From Ulota crispa (taxonomy: Eukaryota; Streptophyta; Bryopsida; Orthotrichales; Orthotrichaceae), in the NCBI GenBank assembly GCA_963920765.1, contig OY987243.1, positions 30,627,060 through 30,691,059 on the forward strand: a stretch of 64,000 nt of DNA. The letters are read 5' to 3'. A program made the position numbers and the translations under genes. Position 1 is the stretch's first letter, and each line of letters starts with the position of its first letter. The notes beneath the pieces are model-generated. The model made no database searches. It was not told where the DNA came from and was given only the letters and a program-made list of their open reading frames with translations. This document shows, one piece after another, positions 24,838 through 37,351 of the stretch.

Positions 24838-25558
24838 TTAACCCCTAAAGGACCAACTGTCCCCTCAGGGGGGCAAATGGGATTTTGGGCATGTACCTAT
24901 GACTAAACTACTTTGTGTGATTTTTTGAAACTTTTATGGGAGATGGGGAATTCAAAGATCTATGGGCATCTAATTTTTCCTTCATTTTGACATCTATTAA
25001 AGATGTTAAAAATGAACTTCCAAAAAATGGTCCAGATTGGGCAGCCCAAAATTTTCTTAAAAATTGCATTAAAAATTAATAAAAATATGAAATAGATTCT
25101 TTAGACTTATAAATAGGTGGGGAGCTTTGAATCATTCAATTTTGATTAATGAGATGAAAGTTATGGGAAGTTTTTGTTTGTGGGTAGGTACGATTTCTCT
25201 CAAAATCACACCTACCCACAAACAAAAACTTCTCATAACTTTCATCTCATCAATCAAAATTGAATGATTCAAAGCTCCCCACCTATGTATAAGTCTAAAG
25301 AACCTATTTCATATTTTTATTAATTTTTAATGCAATTTTTAAGAAAATTTTGGGCTGCCCAATCTGGACCATTTTTTGGAAGTTCATTTTTAACATCTTC
25401 AATAAATGTCAAAATGAAGGAAAAATTAGATGCCCATAGATATTTGAATTCCCCATCTCCCATAAAAGTTTCAAAAATCACACAAAGTAATTTAGTCATA
25501 GATACATGCCCAAAATCCCATTTATCCCCCAAAAGGGGGCTTGGTCCTTTTTATTTAA
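24838..25558. mobile_element. 721-bp TTAA-flanked palindrome (foldback element)
   Basis: Two arms of about 350 bp (24838-25189 and 25210-25558) are near-perfect reverse complements around a 20-nt spacer. TTAA lies at both outer edges. The arm sequence resembles the left ~350 bp of the element at 49976-50899 (shared ATGCCCAAAATC / GGGCATGTACCTATGACTAA). It looks like two left ends of that family joined head to head. Confidence 0.85.
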
Positions 25559-25937
25559 GGGTAAAACAACAATATGCAATTGCTATAATTGGAAAATCGT
25601 AAAACGTAAAACAAATCTTTGAAAGGTGAGGTTTGGAAAAAATAGGAATTGATGACTATGATGGATTATCCATTATATGTGGTTAAGCATTAGTTCGTAT
25701 AGACATGATTCAAAAAAAATTGTTGTACAGTGTATAGTCTTTGGTGATATATTGTTTTCTTATTTTAATGCATGCAAAAAAAATTATTGCTTTCCTATTG
25801 ATTACCAAATTTAGAGGTTATTTTTTCTACTTGTTGCGTTGGTTGTTGTGGCAAGAAAAAAGCAAAAAAGTAGCTAATTCTTTCATTCTTAGATTAGAAC
25901 ATGTTTAAATTAAACATGGTAGGACTAAGGGATGTAT

Positions 25938-26536
25938 TTAACCCTTTGAGGCCTGTGGTTGATTTGGGGGTAGGTGAGAGGGTTTTTGTTTTAGACTCAA
26001 TACATTTGAGAAATATATAACTGTGATTCATGATGAAGATTTGATCATACCATTAGAATGGGATTTGATGTTTGGACTTTCACAATAAATTTGGTGGCAA
26101 TTGAGAGTTCCTTTGTTGCAAATTATAATAGATCTCTCAGTTTGTATATGGTGAAGTGAGCATGCATACAACAAGCTACCTTTGCCACCCTATTTCTTGC
26201 TAAGGAATTCTTTTCCATTCTTATAGGGTCAAGTATGGAACTCCAACCTAACATTCCCAAACTTGTGTTTATCAATATAAATGCCATTCTCTTTTGCATT
26301 TAGGGCTATATTTCTCCATGGTTTGCATATTTTTAGCATGCATGCAAGTAGTTTTTTCAACCCCTACACCACATGCTAACACAAATCTTCATGGAATTTG
26401 TGCCATTACATTCGTTTCCAAATTCTTCACACCCGTCTCCTTTCATTCATAACCAAATTCATTGTCAAACTTTGACTACCAATGATAATGTGTCTAAATC
26501 GACCAAAAAGTGGTCGACTAGACCTTAAAGGGTTAA
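25938..26536. mobile_element. TTAA-flanked element, ~600 bp
   Basis: Begins TTAACCCTTTGAGGCCT and ends AGACCTTAAAGGGTTAA. Terminal inverted repeats of about 13 bp and TTAA on both sides match the TTAA family. No coding capacity. Confidence 0.65.
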
Positions 26537-26925
26537 TTTAGGGAGGTTTTTTATTTATATAAGTGAAAATTAGAAGTTTTGTTAAGTTTGGGATCCTGGT
26601 TTGTATTCCATTTAGAGAGTTTGTTAATCTAAGCATGTTCAATTTAGATATAAATTATTGTGTTGTTTATTATTTTAGTTAGCGTGTTAGAATGCAATAA
26701 TCTTCATCTAAATATAAGAATAAACTAGTGTGGCCATGTGCCATTGGTCCAATTTTCATCCTAATTTAATCATGCTTTTCTTTTTCATTTTTGAATATTT
26801 ATCCATAGTGTACTAGAAATTAAAATTATACATATCATACTTAAATGTTCAAAAAAAAAGGGTTCAAAGGTAATTGGCACTTGTAGAGTAAAAGTAAAAA
26901 GTGAAAGTAATTCCAAACGCCACTA

Positions 26926-27130
26926 AACCTAGCCCATGCACCCCCCCCTTGGCAAGAGCTTTTTGACAATACCAAGAAAGCCACCAAAATAAAAGTAAAA
27001 GTAATTTTTTAAATATCTAATCTATAAAAACTTTGAAATTCAATAACTTTCCCACTGTATGCCCAAATGCCATGAAACCAAGCCTTTGCACCCCTCCTTG
27101 CCGAGAGCTTTTTGACAGTACCAAGCAAGC
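26926..27130. repeat. Imperfect ~65-bp direct repeat
   Basis: The block around 26926-26990 (CTTGGCAAGAGCTTTTTGACA) recurs around 27065-27130 (CTTGCCGAGAGCTTTTTGACA), with GCACCCC before it and a CCAAG-AAGC tail. The second copy sits immediately before the ACAA microsatellite. Confidence 0.7.
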
Positions 27131-27186
27131 AACAAGGTGGACCTTGCACGCAACAAGGTGCACAAGGTCTAGGATAACTCAATGTG

Positions 27187-27702
27187 ACAAACAAACAAAC
27201 AAACAAACAAACAAACAAACAAACAAACAAACAAACAAACAAACAAACAAACAAACAAACAAACAAACAAACAAACAAACAAACAAACAAACAAACAAAC
27301 AAACAAACAAACAAACAAACAAACAAACAAACAAACAAACAAACAAACAAACAAACAAACAAACAAACAAACAAACAAACAAACAAACAAACAAACAAAC
27401 AAACAAACAAACAAACAAACAAACAAACAAACAAACAAACAAACAAACAAACAAACAAACAAACAAACAAACAAACAAACAAACAAACAAACAAACAAAC
27501 AAACAAACAAACAAACAAACAAACAAACAAACAAACAAACAAACAAACAAACAAACAAACAAACAAACAAACAAACAAACAAACAAACAAACAAACAAAC
27601 AAACAAACAAACAAACAAACAAACAAACAAACAAACAAACAAACAAACAAACAAACAAACAAACAAACAAACAAACAAACAAACAAACAAACAAACAAAC
27701 AA
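27187..27702. repeat. (ACAA)129 microsatellite, 516 bp, uninterrupted
   Basis: A pure tetranucleotide tract of ACAA/CAAA with no visible interruption. Because the unit never forms a stop codon, it generates long spurious open frames on both strands (repeating TNKQ and CLFV). Confidence 0.97.
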
Positions 27703-29516
27703 TATTGATTGTACATGGTTATGTGCTCAAATATTGACATAGATTTTCACAATTTAAAACTATCACCTTTGAATTTTGCACATGTTTTCACCATTTTACC
27801 TTCATGTCTCTTATTCTCTGAATTCAACAGTATGTGATTTAATTAAAATAGAGCATTGATTGGTATTCATCTTTTATTCTTTACACCTCTAGTAACTTAA
27901 AAATTAGATATATCGCATTATATTCTTGAATTTATACACTTTTACGATACAAAAGACCAAATACATCATGGAAAAATAAGAGACAACCTTTAATACATGT
28001 CAACTATCTTGGAAAAGAAATTTCTAGAACCTTTCAAATAATGTTGAAAAGCTTACAAAGTGTGCTCTATGGTCTCCTTTCCACATAATATTGAAACTTT
28101 CTTCAGGAATTTTCATTCATAGTATTGTACATAACATATCAAAGAGTCCTCTTTATGAACACTTTTACAAATTGAGATTGTTGTTGAATGTTTTGAGCAC
28201 CTTCATTTAAAACAACAGTTTGAAAGAAACTAACAAACATTTAGTATGATTATTTTGTTATCAAAACACCTTTCAACTAATAGAATTCTATCTTACAAAT
28301 TTGAATTGTTGTATTTGTTACTGTGTATTTGAGTGCACTACTAATGGCATTCAAAATCTTATAAACCTACTCAATCTATTCAATTCTACTTTTGATTCTT
28401 AGATTGTCATTTGCAATTGTCTTTTCTTATCATATAATTGTAATATGTAAGTGAAAGTGACCATCAGAAGTGTGTTTATATCACTACCTTTTTATGTTGT
28501 AAGAAACTTTTATCAGACTACAAAGATGAAGATCCTAAGCATTGAATAACAAAATCATTACATCCATGAATTATTATTACATTTTTGTTATCTCATGCTC
28601 TAAATTGGCACTATCTCGTCTTTCTAAGTAATGCACTTACTCAAACTTCCTCAAAGTAGCTTCATTCAATGCAAAGCCTCCTCTCTTGTGGCCCAAAGCC
28701 AATAAATTAAGAGATTTTGGTTGTTTTCAAGAAAACCTACATCTGTCCCCCATTCCATACATGCGGATGGAAAAGCTCATGGAAGCCTCAATAATATTTG
28801 TTTTTAAGGCAACAAAATAAGTGTTGGAGGCTGCACACACTAAGTTTCACATTGTAAGTCTCATTGAAATCTCAAAATCTGATTGTTCAAGCACACACCA
28901 CGTCATAATTCACTTAGAAATATTTACATGGTAATACTTTAAAAAAAATTAGTACCAATTATGGGGGTGTAGAACTTCATATTGTGTCTTAGGTCCATAA
29001 CTTTGTTCATTAGAAATGCCTGCAAGGCAGCACGTTTTGAAAGTTGGCACCAAGAAAGGGGGACTTTGCTCAACAGTTAAGTTGAGTCACAATCAAAAAA
29101 AAAATCTTTTAAAATATTGAAGGCATCCTTTATATCACTTTATCCTTCGTAACCCAACAAAGCTGGAATCTGGCGTTAAAATGGTGTGGAAGTTGCCATT
29201 AGAGCCAGATGAATTGTAAACTTAAGTCTTGTACCCACGCCTCCACCGAGCTTGCAGCAGCCATCGCAACGAACGAAGAAATTCAGCAAGAGGGTCTTCG
29301 GTGAGTTCAGCTGGAGACTTTTGTGTCCACACAGAAAATAGAGAATTGGCGGCGCTCCTTTTAACGAGCCAGCTGAACGATAGTACTCAAACAAACGTCA
29401 AGCCAAAACTCGTACCTGAAGTCCTCAAATTTATACAACAAAAAAGGACTAACAAATTCATATGCGCTTTATGTAAAAAATGGATCAAACAACGAAAGGA
29501 CTAACTATGACGAACT
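27703..29516. other. Gene-free AT-rich stretch and COG7 3' flank
   Basis: No coding region is supportable apart from the likely 3' UTR of COG7 at the right edge. Confidence 0.5.
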
Positions 29517-32500
29517 CTACGTTGATTCTAACTTGACGTGACGCATCTTACAAACGAGACGAAAGCTTGCGTTGTCAATACCATCCTGCTCTCCGACCTC
29601 CGAAAGCTTGTTACGTGAAGTCGACACACAAACTTGGAAAGTGTGAAGAACAGGAGGAATAGACATGGAAAGGGCTGTGAGTACGTTGCACAAATACTCA
29701 ATGTCAGCCGAGAGCTGCAGTGCACCTCGCTCACTCAGCGCTTGAATTCCTCTAATTTGTTCGATATAAACAGCAACCGCCCCTTCAGCAACCTGTGTAT
29801 ACATACAGAAGAAAAGGCTATGGTTACAAATAGTGGAAACTGGCAAAGTAGCAAACTTCATACCTGTTTAGATTTTAAACTCTAATCTAGTGGCCAAAGG
29901 GTCAATACGTGGCCATATCCATATCGAAATAGATCCTAAGAAGCTTGAAGGAAGATTTAAAACGTACTACTGAAAAGAAGAAAGATTACTCTATATTTTT
30001 GAACAATAGATTGAATATGCTCTTGAAGTTGCTCATATCAACTGGCAGGTTCTGAAGTGGACTTTCTGAGTTAAGAATGGTTGCTTAGGGCTTAAAGCAG
30101 GCAGGAATGAAGGATAGTACCTTGAACATCCACTCCGTTGCAAAGTACTGTGCATCGTCGGAGCCTTCCTCTACGCCCTCAGGATTTCCACTCGCAGCCA
30201 ATGGAAGTAGTTGTTGAGGAAGTGTTAACAAGTATTCTCCAATGCTCGTTACATACTCGGATGCATAAGCGCTGAAATTCGGCAGATTAAACAGGTTTTC
30301 CTTTTCCTGCTCGTTCCAAACTGCCTCTCGTGCCATATCTGAAATCTTCGTCCGGACTTTTGACATGAGAACCTCATACACAAGCTCGTTCACGGCCTCT
30401 GAGAAAGCAGCTACCCTTTGGGAGGTGTGGGGTAGTGCATGAAACTGCGGGTCCTTAACCTGCTACCAATGAGAAGAGAAGTTAGTACCTTGTGCATGGT
30501 TTCAAATGGAAATTTGATCAGACTAGGGCCCTGCCTGCACCAAGTAGCGCTAAAAAGGTAACTGGAATTCGTTGCTATTGTCCTTGTTGTGTCGGTTAGA
30601 AAATTGGTGCTAAATATACAGCAACGAACTTTTGTGCATTTCTAGGAAAATTGACGGGATAGGGAGTGTAGGACCTGTTCCAACAAGCCTGCGAGTCTTT
30701 TTGCTTTTTCAGGAGAATTGATCAAGCGTAGATTGGCAATATCAAGCCACATCGGCCCTGCAATTGTGCCATCCAAATCCTCGTTCTCAGAAACAGTGAG
30801 CGGAAGAGGCGCCATGGAGCTAGGCAGCGCTCGAGACAGATGCAAACTAGTGCCCAACCGAGACAACGTTGCTCGCAGAGAGGCCTCGAATACAGCTGAC
30901 CGGCTACTCAGGCCTTCAGCAACCGTCAGAAGTTGGAGTGCTCCTTGGACAATGCTCCACTCTTCCTCTTCTGGTACAACGTCTGTAGCTGCTGCACCAG
31001 ACCCGTCTTTCTTCACAGCTCCTTCCGAATGTTCCTTCTTAGGATTTGACAGGTCGTTTGATCCCAGAAATTCTAGAAAACGATCAATTCCACATATGGA
31101 ACGCAACGACTTGAGAATATCCAACAAGCTCGCCACGTAATGAAGAATGACTTCGTCTAGCGTGCGCAGTAAAGCCTCAGCTTCGACTCCTCCAGTGAAG
31201 GTCATGCACCGCTCTACTGCAGCTTCCAGTGCTATAGTGATTTCAGGAATTGACGCTTCCATTCTTCGCACTGTTTCACTGAGCTCCACCCCACGTTGAC
31301 CTAGGCCTCGTGAAACTGCACTCCGCAAGTCCAGTGCTGATACTTCACCCAGAAGTTGAATACGCTCAAGCTCCCCATACCTGGAACACAGCATCACTTG
31401 CAAGATAAAGGAGAAATTCTTTCTGTAGAAGACATGCGGGCACTGAATATATATGAGGTTCATTAGTACTGCTGCCTTTTTTGTGGTTAGTCGAAGAAAT
31501 AGAGTAATATTACAATCTACTCAAATGATTTCGTTCTCATCAAGTATGCAAATAATTGAATTAAAGAAGCTCACCTTTGCTTGTAACCTTCAAACGGTTG
31601 GTAGATTGCTTGAAGCACCTTTCCTAACTCAGCAACGTCGATTGTGAAAAGCAAGTGCAAGACATTCTTGGAAAAAGCTTCTGACACGCTGTGTAATCCT
31701 ATGAGTAAAGCCAAAGTTGAGAATTGACCATCTCGGGAGGTCTCACCACCTGACACTTGAGCTAATCCAACAAGACCACAACAACTTAGTGGATACCAGG
31801 ATAAAAACGAAGTAGAAGAAGCACAAATCGTCCCTATAAGCATTACCTAATTGACAAGTATCTCTCATAGATATTCTATCTAGCATTTCACCTGTTCCTA
31901 GATAAACAGAACATGGAACATTTATGCAACTCCTACCTTAGTGATAGAAAATTAAAAGACAAAAGCAAGAGGGTTCCTCAAAGAAGTAAATAAACTTTGA
32001 ATGAAGAATAATGAAAACCAGAGAATTAGGCGATCTGAATACACACAAATTAGTCAAATAAGTCGCATTCAAAGAGCAAATTTGAGAACAAAACGATAAG
32101 TTCCTGATGAACTAGGGAGATACCTCCAATCAGAGCTTTAGATGCGGCAGTAGCCTCTGATGTAAAGGTGTCCATGCGGGTAACAAAGCTGGCAGTAATC
32201 GAATTCATGGTCTCAATCAGTAGCCCGGGTACCAATAACATGTAGTCTTCTGGAAATGCTACCATGCACCTGTTCAGCAGTGGTAGTTGTCAGGTAGTAT
32301 TACAGGTGTGTGCAAGATGCAAACATCAAACAAGTGCTAAAAAGGAATTTGAGGTACAAGGGAATCGCAATGTGCACCATTTTAGCTCTTGCTCAAGTAC
32401 AAGGAGGACCTCGTCGTAGTAGTGAGGCAACCACTCAGCAAACGATGTCGTTGAGCCATTAGCCGAGGTTGACATGGTTGCAGGCCTTCGGTCCCCTCCA

Positions 32501-34310
32501 GTGCTGTTGTCTGTAGCCGCTGGCTTGGCCAAAGGGATGCCTACTTTTGCAGCCTCGAATTCCTCCCACAAACGCTTCAGAGGGCGCATTCGCACACGCG
32601 TGTAATGCTGCTCCAGCGACTTGTATCGACCTATCGTAATAAGGATATTCCGAAGTCCTTGCGTACTCTCCACCTGCACATAACCAGCATTAGGTCATCT
32701 TTGCCATAGATGTATGGTCTTGATTGAATACTTCCTCTCCATATTAAGTTTTTCAAATCGCCAACCATTAATCAAATTCTGAAAATTTATACTCACGTCT
32801 AACGATACTTTTCCATGTAGAGAATTCTATAGATGTACTCGCAGCTGCTTGTGAACCCAGCGTACTCAGGAACACAAAACTGCAATATACATCTTATTTA
32901 TCCAAGTAATGGAAAAATGCCTAGCATTGATACTCAGACATAATTTTCACCCTCTGTGCACATGATAGATCTCTGGCAACCATACTTCGTATCTTCTTTT
33001 TGAAGGAAAACCATAATCAGAATAGCCACTTGAGAGTTAGATGCCAACCTTCCGTTGAGTAAGAGCATCTGCAAGTCGCGGTTGCACCATGCCTTCCAGC
33101 CGATCCTCTAGCCCTTCCAACTGTCGCTTCACATTTGCAAACTCGGGCACCTGCTTGGTCATCAGATCAGAACAGTATCACATCAAAATAAAACCTTTTG
33201 ATTTCATCTATATTGAGAAAGGTTAATATTCCCTGCCTTATACGCAGCACCAACCATATCTCAAGAAGGATTACAAGGGGAAAACAATGATCACAAACAA
33301 GAATTTAGCAAGTGGTTTCCTGAGCACCACAATACTAATCTGGTAAGAAGGACTATGACGCCCTCTGGGCAGCAAAATTTGAACATGGAAGACTTACTTC
33401 CCCAACTACTGCCAAACAGCGACGCATTTGAGCTAAAGTCTCGGCAGCCTGTGGGAGATCTCCACTAGCAAAAACATCCTCAACGCTGGCGCTCAGCTTT
33501 GCTAACCCTGCAGCATCCTACACAAAACATGGCTTGCAGTGATTACTCTTCATCTTCTTCCGGATTCCCGCGACAAGCTCGAATTACAAAACGTAGTGGT
33601 GAATTCTTCGTGAGCGTCTTCAATGCATTGCAGCTTAAATTAAATTGACAACTGCAGAAACAACAAACAGCCAGGATGAATTTATGGAGTAAGAATGTAG
33701 AATACCTGGAGTGTTTCATGTGCCGCTTCCATTCGCTGCTTCACGGCATCTACACGAGCAAGTGCTGCCACTGATTCCGCCGAGGTCCCTTCAGCCTGGA
33801 TTTCAACAAACAAAGATCGTCAAATTCGTTGAATGAGAGAAACTTCAGAACCTCTGATCTATAATAAATTTAGCTTTCAGAATGTTGAGAGCTTAAGTGT
33901 CAATAAAATTGGCACTCAGAAACACGCCATGTCAACAAATGGCGACTTAATTCAGCAGAGCATGGACTCAAACCCTAAATACAGGGTTAGGGTTAGGGGC
34001 AGGGTCAGGGGCAGGGGAGGAGGACCTGTTGCAACTTGTGAAGCACGGCAGAGACTGTGGATCGGAGGGAGACGGCGTCATCGCGAACTCGCAACACATC
34101 GCGCGACGCACGCGGCACTCGCAGCAGAGCCTGCGCGCTCTGATCCTCCAGCGACGCGGCGATGTTCTCCGCCATGAGCTGCAGCTTCATCTCCAAGTCG
34201 CCCAGGTACTTGTCCAGGGAGTCATCGGGGTGGCGCGATTTGCACGCGGCGTTCACCCACGACTTCACCTGGAACTTCTCGTCCCCGAACGAGGCCAGAT
34301 CCAGCATCAT
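29517..34310 (-). CDS. COG7: Conserved oligomeric Golgi complex subunit 7 (10 exons, 844 aa)
   Basis: Exons in coding order: 34310-34026, 33795-33706, 33517-33398, 33150-33049, 32673-32378, 32269-32124, 31749-31575, 31380-30675, 30459-30121, 29792-29517. The phases join into 2535 nt. COG7 is part of the eight-subunit COG tether, which captures retrograde vesicles at the Golgi. The start MMLDLASFGDEKF, the ALLRVPRASRDVLRVRDDAV block (~61-80), the VEDVFASGDLPQAAETL block, WLPHYYDEVLLVLEQELKW and the end VCKMRHVKLEST align with plant COG7. The length is close to the Arabidopsis protein. The acceptor of exon 7 has an alternative AG a few bases upstream that would add two residues. The second of two adjacent ATGs could also serve as start. 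Helix-rich throughout; no membrane segment. Confidence 0.95.
33984..34017 (+). repeat. G-quadruplex-like tract in COG7 intron 1
   Basis: Six runs of three or four G separated by two or three bases (GGGTTAGGGTTAGGGGCAGG and on). It lies only 8 nt inside the intron from the donor of COG7 exon 1. The G-rich strand is the template strand; the pre-mRNA is C-rich. The first part resembles telomere-type repeats. Confidence 0.8.
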
Positions 34311-34660
34311 GGTGCAAAGACAATGCAGGGCAAACAAGGCGATCGGAACTCAAGGGTTTGCTACATCACAGCTTCCATTTCGAGGTTCCTGTACTACAGT
34401 CGCATCACCTGACCCCAAACGAAAAAACCTCGCTTCATTTATACGATCAGCTTTGCAATTCCAATGATGACGACGATGCTTGTCAATCGCATGCGCCTGC
34501 AAATGAGTGTTGCATTGCAGCAGAACATTGCCGCGCACGGCCAGTGCTGTGGACTCTGGACTCGTCGGACATGGACAAGCTGCTCCACGACGAGCGTCAG
34601 AATGCATTCACTCAAGCATCTCTTTAATTGCACTGTCTCCGTATGAAGTGCACTACGTTT

Positions 34661-34732
34661 GCGATAATATGGAGGTGTGCGATAACATGGAGGTGTGCGA
34701 TAATATGGAGGTCGACGATAATAGGGAAGTGT
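34661..34732 (+). repeat. 4 x 18-bp tandem repeat upstream of COG7
   Basis: Four consecutive copies of GCGATAATATGGAGGTGT with few changes lie about 350 bp upstream of the COG7 start codon, in its promoter or leader region. Confidence 0.9.
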
Positions 34733-34889
34733 GAAAATCAGGGTTTTTTTTCATTTTTTAAGAAGTGCCAAAGTGGCGGTTTAAAATGTTATAGTGGTGC
34801 TCCAAATTTCAACATTCATCCACATATTGGATAGAAAATATCACATTAGCACATAATACTTGTCTATAATTTGGTTTCATCTACAATTT

Positions 34890-34990
34890 GACAATTTCAT
34901 CCAAGTTTTTTTTTTAATTTGAAGCTTTTGGACGATTTCATCCAATTGTTTTTTTAATTTGAAGCTTTTTGACAATTTCATCCAAGTAAT
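34890..34990 (+). repeat. ~41-bp tandem repeat, 2.5 copies
   Basis: The unit GACAATTTCATCCAA, then a T-run, then AATTTGAAGCTTTT occurs twice in full and once in part. Confidence 0.75.
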
Positions 34991-35265
34991 CATGGTTATT
35001 TTTTTTTTTTTCTATACGCTTGGTGCCGGTCAAAAAAATGGTGCTTTTCTGCTCCAAATTGTCAAGAAAAAAACACTGGTGAGAATAGTGCCTTGAATGG
35101 ATATGTGACATTACAGAGGTAAATTGTAAAATCCTGACCAGCGTTGTAAGGGTTTAGGGTTTTGACAAATCTGCTGGATCCAATACTTAAATTTTGTAGA
35201 TGATACATATTGGGTCGTGGTATTGCAAAACAAATAAGTTATGTTATCTATATTTGGTGTTTATA

Positions 35266-35535
35266 AACATACTATCACCATATTCGTTAAATTAGGAAAA
35301 AGAGTACATTCTGGGACTTTCACTATTTCTAACATTATGTGAAATTCAGCATATTACAAAAGAAAAAAACCTGCAATTTTTTGTACAACATTGAAGTCTC
35401 ACCGATTGCCTACAAGAATTTCAAATGACTTTCAAATTTGAGCTATAGCTATGCCTTCATTTATTGTATGTACAATTAATGTGGAGTACAAAGTGGTACC
35501 TTTGTTTTTCCCAATTTAACAAATATGGTGTTAGA
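35266..35535. mobile_element. TIR element related to 19590-19868
   Basis: Left CACCATATTCGTTAAATTAGG and right TTTAACAAATATGGTG form terminal inverted repeats. The internal TCTGGGACTTTCACTATTT block is the inverse of the block repeated at 19720-19840. No transposase. Confidence 0.6.
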
Positions 35536-37351
35536 TCACACTATGTACTCTATCTATATATTAAAACTGGTTGTAAGGTACGTATAAAATGTGTATGTTC
35601 AAATATCCCTTTTTTAGCAAAGCTTCAAAGCGTAAATATTTTATGTTAAATTTTGTTTCTTAAAGAAAAATGGCACTGTCTACACCACCTTGACCTTTAG
35701 GTATACATTATGCATACACGCATGAACTTCTTGAACAACCTATTCAATAATAAGAAAAATTTATGAAATGGCTTCTAAATGTTTTTTCAAGTAAGGAGAT
35801 TGGTTGGGTAAGATTTTATTTTTGTATTATTTAACCCTCATAGATATTATGTGTATATATGCAAATTGTACTTGTACAATAGTTGATCTTGCAAAGCTGA
35901 GCTCTTTTTGCACTTAATTCCTTCTTGATTATCACATTTTATTGCAAGCTCTTGTGATATTAAAAGGCTTGATAGTATATATAAAGAGGAGGCTTAGTTT
36001 TTTTTATTTTTTTTATTGAAAATAACTTCTGTAGTTGCACACTCTCTACAATGGCTTCAAAATTAAGTAAACACCTTCGTGTAACTTTACAACATAGATC
36101 GATACGAGATGTCAAAGTTTGACTTTTGCTTTGAAAACGGAGGTAACTTCAAAAACGTAGGTTGAAATCTCTGGTGAAGATGGTGGACTACACTGAAATG
36201 AGAATTTGGAGCTCGAAGTTCTGTAAGGTTTGATTTAGAAACAAACAATAGGGTCACAGATCTTAAATCACTAGCATTGATGTCCACAAAAAGTAGGTTG
36301 CAAACTTCGAGGGATGAAATTTGAAAAAATAAACAAATGAGGTAGAACTTGCTACTAAGCAATTTCAACATTCAACAATGTAGAAACTCATCACATTCAA
36401 AAGAAATCAGCAGAAGAACGATGCACCATGTGAGAAACATTGCAAGCACAAATTCGAGTTTCAACTTGGTGTATTACCATAACCCAAGTGAGAGAAATGG
36501 AAAACAAGTTGAAGACTTCGGTGTCCACTCCCAAATTATAGAGAGCGTACTCCGATTTCATCCTAATTTTATGGTCTCGACGTCTCCGGACGATCCGGTT
36601 TTTTCCCCCGCAAGGGGCTTTTTCCAAATTATATAGAGCACAAAAGAAGGTATTTTCAAGACCACATTTAGAAAGAGCTACCATTTCGAGGAAAGAAGAA
36701 TAGTGTACAAATCACATTACAAGAAGGCTCGTACTTTTGAAGAAAGAAGAAACATGCTGTACCCAATTTAGAAAGAGACAATTTGAGACAGGAACAGTGC
36801 AGGGACTGAAAGGTCTAACACCACTATCATGAGGAAACAAAATACAGGACAGAAAAGGTTACAAGTCAGACGATTGTACTGGCAAGGAAATATCAGGAAC
36901 AGTGAATATCTTAAAACAACTGGCAAATAATACAGACCCTGGAGGAGCAGTCCGAAAACAGAAGCAAGACTCATTGAGAAAATCCATCAGTAATTTATTA
37001 TCACAAAGAATCGGAAACTCATTTCTCTGCGCAAGAGCTCGATCTAGTGTATCACAAGGTCCAACAATATGCGCACATCAAAACATTACGGCCCAGCTCG
37101 CAGATGTCCCTTGCAACGTCGCCTCTTCGTGCACAGAAGAATTCTCTAATTCTATCGGCCTGGCCATGACTGGTAAAAACCGACATCTGAGCACACGCTA
37201 GTCGCAGGAGACCAATTTCAGTTGATTCACAGGAGCCGCTTACTTTGCTGGTGTGGTCAAAGAATGACCTCGGATGACCATGCAAAGAATGACCAAAGGG
37301 CTTGAGTCTACAACAAATCGAATACTAGCTTTACACTCTCTAATCACTACG
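35536..37351. other. Gene-free spacer between COG7 and NIPA9-like genes
   Basis: AT-rich, with short open frames of no recognised family. The last bases include the 3' UTR of the NIPA9-like gene. Confidence 0.45.

Noticed and set aside
27009..27740. Long open frames on both strands coding for repeated TNKQ and CLFV
   Set aside because: They arise only because the ACAA microsatellite contains no stop codon in any frame.
33961..34020. Interstitial telomere array
   Set aside because: Only two or three TTAGGG-like units are present and the rest is degenerate G-rich sequence; reported as a G-quadruplex motif instead.
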